Source of the DNA: Saprospiraceae bacterium UBA2365
GTDB taxonomy: Bacteria; Bacteroidota; Bacteroidia; Chitinophagales; Saprospiraceae
DNA: 11,071 nucleotides
NCBI GenBank assembly: GCA_002344345.1
Contig: DDTL01000101.1
Span: 3,000 to 14,070 of the forward strand
Reading direction: 5' to 3'
The position numbers and the translations under genes are program-made. Position 1 is the stretch's first letter. The number at the start of each line of letters is the position of its first letter. Below, one piece after another: positions 6,944 to 11,071 of this stretch. The notes beneath the pieces were generated by a model. The model did not search any database. It was not told the origin of the DNA and saw only the letters and a program-made list of their open reading frames with translations.

Positions 6944-7150
6944 TTATAACTTTATACGAATTTCGCCGGTGGCTGTCTTGTAAATTTCGCCGGTAACCAA
7001 ACCGCCAGCCGTAGCAGCGGCCTCATCGGGGAAAGTTGGCAAACCTGTAAACCGTACCTGACTCGCCAATATTCTTCCGTTGATCTCGAGTTTTTCATTT
7101 GGATTTGGTGTGCCGATCCCGACATTTCCATTGTCTTTAATTACAAATTC
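6944..7150 (-). pseudogene. C-terminal remnant of a tail-fibre-like / S74-neighbour protein
   Basis: This is a 68-residue open segment, preceded in frame by TAA at 7153-7151 and without a plausible start codon. It reads EFVIKDNGNVGIGTPNP, then NEKLEINGRI, LASQVRFTGLPTFPDEAAA, AGGLVTGEIYKTATGE and ends IRIKL. The 'NGNVGIGT-NP-EKLE(V/I)NG' phrase and the 'GGLVTGEIYKTATGEIRIKL' ending are typical of the C-termini of large secreted Bacteroidota proteins related to phage tail fibres. The long upstream repeat-rich body is absent; the stretch 7154-7221 carries only a short unrelated-looking frame. The gene was therefore truncated at its 5' side, leaving the last 68 codons with a natural stop. Confidence 0.7.
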
Positions 7151-7221
7151 TTACTTCCTGAATTGTGATATCAGACAGTCCACATTTTTAGCATTCAAGC
7201 CTTAAATCCAGTTTTGCCACG

Positions 7222-7629
7222 TTATTTTGCCCTCATTTTATTGCCCTTTGCATCGTGCGTAACTTCAGCGAGTCCCAACGCTTCCATAAGTGGCGGAATA
7301 TACATACCAAACCGTCCGCGAAGTCCCTTTTTCAACCCATACCATCCACCTACAGGGTTACTCTCTGAACGACCCCAGGCTTCAACCGTTCCTTCTTTGG
7401 CGGGTTTCTGTTCGTCCGCGCTGCCAAGCAGCATCCAATCGCCATATTCCAAAAGCATTTTGTGCAAATCCTCAATACATTGAATATTATACAATAGTAC
7501 GGTCTTTCCAACTGTACAGACCAATACATCTCTGCCATCCTTTTCGTCAACATGCATCGTGAATTCACTTGACAATGGTGGCGTTTTTAAAAGCATCGGA
7601 TGTTCTTTCGTACCAATTTTGTCTTTCAT
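7222..7629 (-). CDS. Small conserved protein of unknown function (DUF6855-like)
   Basis: This 135-residue soluble protein has no signal peptide, membrane segment or cysteine-rich site. The N-terminal half has KEHPMLLKTPPLSSEFTM followed by a beta-rich LVCTVGKTVLLYN and the helix IEDLHKMLLEYGDW. The C-terminal half carries the most striking text: GSADEQKPAKEGTVEAWGRS, NPVGGWYGLKKGLRGRFGMY and IPPLMEALGLAEVTHDAKGNKMRA. I recall very similar small proteins across actinobacteria and proteobacteria, including the same 'P-x-EGTVEAWGR--NPVGGWYGL-KG-RGRF' block. I believe they are catalogued as DUF6855, but I am unsure of the number. Function is unknown; the basic Gly/Arg block could bind nucleic acid, which is only a guess. 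It is the only intact gene in a decayed patch. The ATG at 7629 is the natural start. Confidence 0.85.
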   Translation of the reverse strand: MKDKIGTKEHPMLLKTPPLSSEFTMHVDEKDGRDVLVCTVGKTVLLYNIQCIEDLHKMLLEYGDWMLLGSADEQKPAKEGTVEAWGRSESNPVGGWYGLKKGLRGRFGMYIPPLMEALGLAEVTHDAKGNKMRAK

Positions 7630-7650
7630 AATTAATAAGTTTTTGTTTTT

Positions 7651-8013
7651 ATGAATTTGAATGTTTCATTTACCAGATCGAAGATGTCCGCCTTAAAATC
7701 ATCTCATATCATTGACAATGAAATACTTCACCATCTACATCCAGGATCAAATAATCTGGCTAAATGATATGCCGAAAATAGAGATAGCCAATATCTTGTT
7801 GCGAAATACAAAAGCATTCAGACCAGCTTGAAGCAGCATACTTTCATCAAAATGCGCGCACTCAGGAAAGCCTTTCAGCCTAACCCGGAAAAAGTATTTG
7901 ATACGATTGAAAAACTTTCAACTTGTTATGAGCCATATTCCCTTCAACTGATCCTTAACAACCGATACAGCTTGGCTGCTAACTTTTTCCTTGATCAAAA
8001 CTTAACACTTTAA
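7651..8013 (+). pseudogene. Hypothetical gene interrupted by one in-frame TGA
   Basis: From the ATG at 7651 (or a second ATG at 7684) the plus strand stays open for 38 codons, meets TGA at 7765-7767, then stays open in the same frame for 81 more codons to TAA at 8011-8013. The downstream part reads like a real helical protein: NRDSQYLVAKYKSIQTSLKQ, FIKMRALRKAFQPNPEKVF, DTIEKLSTCYEPYSLQLIL and NNRYSLAANFFLD. The upstream part contains SSHIIDNEILHHLHPGSNNLAK just before the stop. A TGG-to-TGA change (Trp to stop) would explain it. TGA is a normal stop elsewhere in the window (end of the hydrolase at 5335), so recoding is unlikely. I do not recognise the family. It diverges from the gene at 7222-7629 with a 21-nt gap. 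A start inside the second part (TTG at 7828 or ATG at 7852) is an alternative. Confidence 0.35.
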
Positions 8014-8222
8014 GGCTTAATATGTTCAATGTTATAAAAAACTGTTCTACCTTTTATTATCCTCCTATTCCGCGCAATTAATACAGCAGCCTGTTTAGTT
8101 AAAATATCTGGAAATGGTTTTAAATTCAAATGAAAAGGATGTGAATTTACATTGGGGTAAAACCTTAAAACCAAAAATTACTTTCCGAACGATGGAAATC
8201 ATCCAAAATATGCATTGCCGGA

Positions 8223-8774
8223 TCAATCCACTTTAATACACCTGATCCTGAATTTACCCTGGACAAGTTCTGCACCTTTGATCCTGCCCTTTTTATCGGC
8301 TTTAAATTTAATCTCACCCCCGGAATCTACAGAAAAAAAAGAATAAGTGCCTGTTCGCACCAACAGGGATTTTTCGGCTGGCAGTCCATCATTGTTTTCA
8401 TTCAAAAAAAGATGGTTTTTCCCTGCAGCAGAAATATTAAACTGTGCAACAGTAATGAAGCCGGCCAATTTAGCTTTATAAGCGCCAATAAAAATATCCG
8501 TTTCTGGTGTATCGATCTCTGATCTGTTAAACTTTGGATACTCATATGCCCGTCCGTACCAGGCAGATAGCACACCAATGATCAGTTCATTGAGTTTGAA
8601 GTTCATACCGTTGGTTACTATGGCAACAGAAAGACTATCGTCCGGAAAATACCCGACAAAGGAACGGAATTCATCTATACGACCTGAATGCCCCCAACCT
8701 TCCCGATCATAAAAAGGCGCTTTGAAAATACCATGCCCGGTGTTTTTATTCTTCAACAACAACATGTGATTCAA
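8223..8774 (-). CDS. C-terminal part of the split serine hydrolase
   Basis: This open frame holds the HSG motif in WGHSGRIDEFRSFVGYFPDD (fragment residues 27-47) and IVTNGMNFKL, where the core fold ends. A C-terminal beta-rich extension of about 110 residues then follows (TDIFIGAYKAKLAGFITV, and so on), like the lipocalin-type tails seen in this family. The only start at the left edge is a TTG at 8774 overlapping the upstream stop by 4 nt, so independent translation is doubtful. The open frame actually continues upstream through KISDSS, consistent with a frameshift and not a separate gene. Confidence 0.6.
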   Translation of the reverse strand: MNHMLLLKNKNTGHGIFKAPFYDREGWGHSGRIDEFRSFVGYFPDDSLSVAIVTNGMNFKLNELIIGVLSAWYGRAYEYPKFNRSEIDTPETDIFIGAYKAKLAGFITVAQFNISAAGKNHLFLNENNDGLPAEKSLLVRTGTYSFFSVDSGGEIKFKADKKGRIKGAELVQGKFRIRCIKVD

Positions 8775-9580
8775 TGAACTGTCAGAAATCTTTGTTGATT
8801 GAACAATAAACTGACCATCATGCTCATTTCTTCAGGTGTTGATATCATCGCTCCTGCAGAAAATGGCAAACCCGGATCAGAATCAACATCTTTCTGCCAG
8901 GTCTCACCGTCAAATTTGAAGGAAGATTCTCTCAGGTCTTTATCACTATTCTTATCTTCACACCAGGTTTTGGTCAAATTAAATTTTGAACTGATCCTTT
9001 CCTGAACATTTTGAGCATAGTTTTTCCGGGTGAACTCTTCAATGATGAATCCAAGCAAAATAAAATTTGAATTGCTGTACGAACAGTCTTTTCCAGGTTT
9101 GAATACAGGCTTGTGTCTGGTGATCAACCGAATGATGTCTTGCCTGCCAAAATGATTCTGGCGTGTCCCATAATAGGATTTATTGTCAGTGACATTATAA
9201 ATACCACTTGAATGGGAAAGCATTTGTTCGATGGTGATCTGGTCAGCATACTTTATCTCCGGAAAAAACAGATCCAAAGATGTGCTTAATGATAGTTTGC
9301 CTTCTTCGATCAACTGATATACAATGATCGCTGTATAAACTTTGCTGACTGACCCGATCCGGTATATGTGGGTTCCGTTAGATAATTTATTGAAGTTGCC
9401 TGAATAGATCAATTTTTCATTTTGTCTCAGTGTGACAGCACCGGAAAACCCATTATTCACTGCCAGATAGTTGAGTAAACTATCCAATTGGCGAGTGACT
9501 TCAACGTTCTGAGCAGAAATTATGAATTGAAAAGAAATGAACAAAACGAGCGTCACCAACACTTTTTTCCTGAACAGCAT
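8771..9580 (-). CDS. N-terminal part of the split serine hydrolase
   Basis: Residues 1-23 form a signal peptide (MLFRKKVLVTLVLFISF, cleavage near SA-Q). The chain then follows the serine beta-lactamase-like fold: FSGAVTLRQNEKLIYSG, IGSVSKVYTA with nucleophile Ser77 and Lys80, LSHSSGIYN, and YSNSNFILLGFIIEE with the Tyr168-x-Asn170 motif. A GAMISTPEEMSMMV helix comes before the break. The last seven or so codons (RFLTVH) are out of frame relative to the family and lead to a TGA at 8771. On its own this part lacks the HSG motif and is unlikely to be active. Confidence 0.75.
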   Translation of the reverse strand: MLFRKKVLVTLVLFISFQFIISAQNVEVTRQLDSLLNYLAVNNGFSGAVTLRQNEKLIYSGNFNKLSNGTHIYRIGSVSKVYTAIIVYQLIEEGKLSLSTSLDLFFPEIKYADQITIEQMLSHSSGIYNVTDNKSYYGTRQNHFGRQDIIRLITRHKPVFKPGKDCSYSNSNFILLGFIIEEFTRKNYAQNVQERISSKFNLTKTWCEDKNSDKDLRESSFKFDGETWQKDVDSDPGLPFSAGAMISTPEEMSMMVSLLFNQQRFLTVH

Positions 9581-9904
9581 ATTCTATAATTTTTGGTAAT
9601 AAAATTATTCAAATGGAAAAAGAAATAAAAACAGTATAATATTCTGATTTATACACCATAACGACCTATACCTGAATCTGATCTGTTAGATTAAAAAAAA
9701 ACACCAAATAATCATTTGCAATCCGGTTACAGGATCTTTCAATCCGGCACAAGCTCAGGTGAAAATAGGGTATTTCATCAGAATAAGCAAACAATTTTCT
9801 GAAATCCTGCTTGAAGCTTGCATAAATGTATTAATAATTGAACTCGTATATTTTTTGACAGAACTTTAAAGAATTATGTTTTAGGAATATAGCCGCACTG
9901 AATA

Positions 9905-10106
9905 TTTACCCCGTAGGATATATATCCAACGGGGCGAACCCATACGGGCAAGCAAAGGATTAACGATTTTGGATTTTAGAATAAAATACATGATCTGAAA
10001 TCGTTAATCGGTGTTCTTTGCCTGCCCGTATGGGCCTGCCCGTATGGGCCTGCCCGTTTGGGCTTGCCCGTAAGTGGGTTTACCCCGTAGCGAAGCGGCT
10101 CGGGGT
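9905..10106. repeat. Structured repeat element with hairpins, long inverted repeat and 14-bp tandem repeats
   Basis: The element is bounded by direct repeats TTTACCCCGTAG at 9905-9916 and 10079-10090. The left hairpin (9909-9934) pairs CCCCGT with ACGGGG around the palindrome GGATATATATCC. A long inverted repeat follows: 9939-9957 pairs with 10016-10034 (18 of 19), and GATTAACGATTT (9958-9969) pairs perfectly with 9998-10009, with a 6-nt bulge (10010-10015) and a 28-nt loop. Tandem units CCTGCCCGTATGGG start at 10021 and 10035, a one-base variant at 10049 and a degraded copy at 10063. The right hairpin pairs ACCCCG (10082-10087) with CGGGGT (10101-10106). It resembles a small non-autonomous mobile or REP-type unit. 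In the flanks, 9581-9904 and 10107-10185, I see no gene; CAATCCGG repeats at 9719 and 9740. Confidence 0.75.
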
Positions 10107-10185
10107 TCTTAAATCAAACTCCTCTTTGGTTCTGGCTCATCCAGGATAGGAAATAAACACATAGTTTGTGTGGGAGGTCGTTAGC

Positions 10186-10899
10186 TTATTTTTTATTTTC
10201 GTCAAAAAATAATTTTTCCTCTTTCATAGCAGTTTGCCAGCCATAAGGGAAAATCGCATGGCCGTCATCCGTAAGTTTTTCCATGATCTGTTTGACATGG
10301 TCTTGAATTTTTACAGGTAGTGAATAAAATGTTTTGTTGACCTTTGTGTTTCTTTCAAAGTCGAGAACCCCGTTTTGGTGACGAATAGCATGCTTCTGTC
10401 CTTTGTAAAATATGAAGATCTTAATCCGGCCATCTTCAGTACCATTCATTCCGCTTGTTCCGTAAATGATGACAGGGTCGATCTCGTTGTCATGATCGAT
10501 GTCTTTGAATTCAGCATATTTTGACCAAAACCAAATGCTACTCTCCATTTCATCACTCACTGCTTGCCTGGTTTTAAAGTCAAATAACTCCCATTTTTTT
10601 ATGTACCCGCTGTTGTCCTTATAAAAATTGAAAGCCTTGATACTGGTGTTCAGTGTGTCCTGATCCGGGCTGATCAGGTCGTTACTTTCAGTCAGCACGA
10701 TATAAAACTGGCCTGTTTTGTCTTTGCACTTAAAAACTTTGAAGATGGGAAAGGTGATTTGAAGCTCCTGGTTCAAGCTGTCGGTGAAAAGTTTTGCGAC
10801 CTCCTGCCGGGACAGTTGCTCACAGCCGGGAATTTTGGATTGTCCAAAAATGAAGGTGCCAGCGATGGAAAGGATCAGTGTTAAAATGCTTATTTTCAT
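10186..10899 (-). CDS. Secreted protein resembling the M949_RS01915 surface-polysaccharide family
   Basis: I start at the ATG at 10899 (237 residues); an in-frame TTG at 10920 would add seven residues before the signal peptide and is less likely. Residues 1-19 (MKISILTLILSIAGTFIFG) are a signal peptide. The mature chain has VFKCKDKTGQFYIVLTES, a helix, ESSIWFWSKYAEFKDIDHDNEIDP, VIIYGTSGMNGTEDGRIKI, FYKGQKHAIRHQNGVLD, FYSLPVKIQ and AIFPYGWQTAM. This block order matches, from memory, the Riemerella M949_RS01915 family annotated as 'surface polysaccharide biosynthesis', a name based on a mutant phenotype and not a known reaction. DIDHDNEID (about 133-141) resembles an EF-hand/FG-GAP calcium-binding loop. 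It is a lone gene with a -7 box upstream; no glycan genes are near. Confidence 0.8.
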   Translation of the reverse strand: MKISILTLILSIAGTFIFGQSKIPGCEQLSRQEVAKLFTDSLNQELQITFPIFKVFKCKDKTGQFYIVLTESNDLISPDQDTLNTSIKAFNFYKDNSGYIKKWELFDFKTRQAVSDEMESSIWFWSKYAEFKDIDHDNEIDPVIIYGTSGMNGTEDGRIKIFIFYKGQKHAIRHQNGVLDFERNTKVNKTFYSLPVKIQDHVKQIMEKLTDDGHAIFPYGWQTAMKEEKLFFDENKK

Positions 10900-10939
10900 A
10901 ATTATTTTATTAATGGTCAAATGGAGTAATCATTCTTGT

Positions 10940-10947
10940 CAAATGTA
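10940..10947 (-). promoter_or_regulatory. Candidate -7 box for the secreted-protein gene
   Basis: The minus strand reads TACATTTG, a perfect match to the TAnnTTTG -7 consensus, 40 nt upstream of the ATG at 10899. A leader of about 34 nt would follow. A -33 TTTG is present only about 25 nt upstream, wider than usual. The rest of 10948-11071 shows no gene. Confidence 0.42.
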
Positions 10948-11071
10948 ATCCACGATTGGTTGAATGTCATAACAAAAATAGGCTACCAATAAGGTTTTTC
11001 CTAATTCAAACCCGACTTTTTTGACTTAATATCAGACAGTTGATTGAGGACGCCTGGGGCAGCGTTGGGTG

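Larger units (their letters stand above)
8223..9580 (-). pseudogene. Serine hydrolase (beta-lactamase/PBP4-like fold), split by a frameshift
   Basis: Two adjoining frames together make one class C beta-lactamase-type serine hydrolase. Frame one (9580-8771) has a signal peptide, the SxxK motif SVSK (Ser77, Lys80) and YSN (Tyr168-Asn170). Frame two (8774-8223) carries the third motif, HSG, followed by RIDEFRSFVGYFPDD. The frames switch near 8791-8793. Adding one A (minus strand) to the AAA run there joins ..LLFNQQ to KISDSSLNHMLLL.., giving a continuous 452-residue protein of normal length with no other stop. All three catalytic motifs survive. The enzyme would act in the periplasm or be secreted, perhaps as an esterase or peptidase; the substrate is not predictable. 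It is either a recent single-base deletion, a sequencing error, or less likely a frameshifting site. Confidence 0.85.

Noticed and set aside
7214..7568. Frames overlapping the conserved small gene on both strands
   Set aside because: The minus-strand 7222-7629 frame carries the conserved text; the others are shadows.
9855..9883. TTGACA at 9855-9860 as a sigma70-type promoter
   Set aside because: No TATAAT-like box at 16-18 nt, no gene downstream on the plus strand, and Bacteroidota use a different consensus.
9905..10106. CRISPR array or integron attC site
   Set aside because: The 14-bp units are directly adjacent without unique spacers, and no paired GTTRRRY/RYYYAAC core sites are seen.
10082..10106. 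Right hairpin as terminator of the gene at 10186-10899
   Set aside because: On the minus strand the stem is followed by TAAACC with no U tract, and it belongs to the larger repeat element.

Overview
The window looks like a chromosomal stretch of a Bacteroidota bacterium, probably from the Saprospiria/Chitinophagia side. The evidence is moderate-to-low GC, signal peptides ending in SAQ or GQ, several candidate TAnnTTTG (-7) promoter boxes, an S41 peptidase directly upstream of tsaB, and tail-fibre-like text ending in EIRIKL. This placement is an inference from style; no rRNA or tRNA is present.

Left part (1-3945): two Cys-free ArsR-type winged-helix regulators lie on the minus strand, the downstream one followed by a strong intrinsic terminator. 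Upstream of them is a tight minus-strand pair, a C-terminal processing peptidase (S41, CtpA-like) and tsaB (tRNA t6A biosynthesis), separated by only 2 nt. A roughly 345-bp divergent spacer with a possible -7 box on each strand separates these from nadA (quinolinate synthase, NAD biosynthesis) on the plus strand (3946-4950).

Middle part (4951-8222): a cluster of short palindromic repeats (REP-like) sits between nadA and a convergent alpha/beta hydrolase. Beyond it lies a decaying, gene-poor zone. It holds two in-frame minus-strand remnants (one clearly the C-terminal end of a tail-fibre-like protein), one intact small conserved gene of unknown function (7222-7629), and a plus-strand reading frame interrupted by a single in-frame TGA.

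Right part (8223-11071): a secreted or periplasmic serine hydrolase of the beta-lactamase/PBP4 fold is split by one apparent single-base deletion. It is followed by a 600-bp spacer holding a structured repeat element of hairpins, a long inverted repeat and 14-bp tandem repeats. Last comes a secreted protein that resembles the M949_RS01915 'surface polysaccharide biosynthesis' family.

The window combines housekeeping genes (nadA, tsaB, ctpA) with an accessory patch marked by repeats and gene decay. I see no complete undescribed multi-gene system. The most notable items are the structured repeat element at 9905-10106, the REP cluster, the Cys-free ArsR pair with candidate operators, the conserved orphan at 7222-7629, and the two singly-broken genes.
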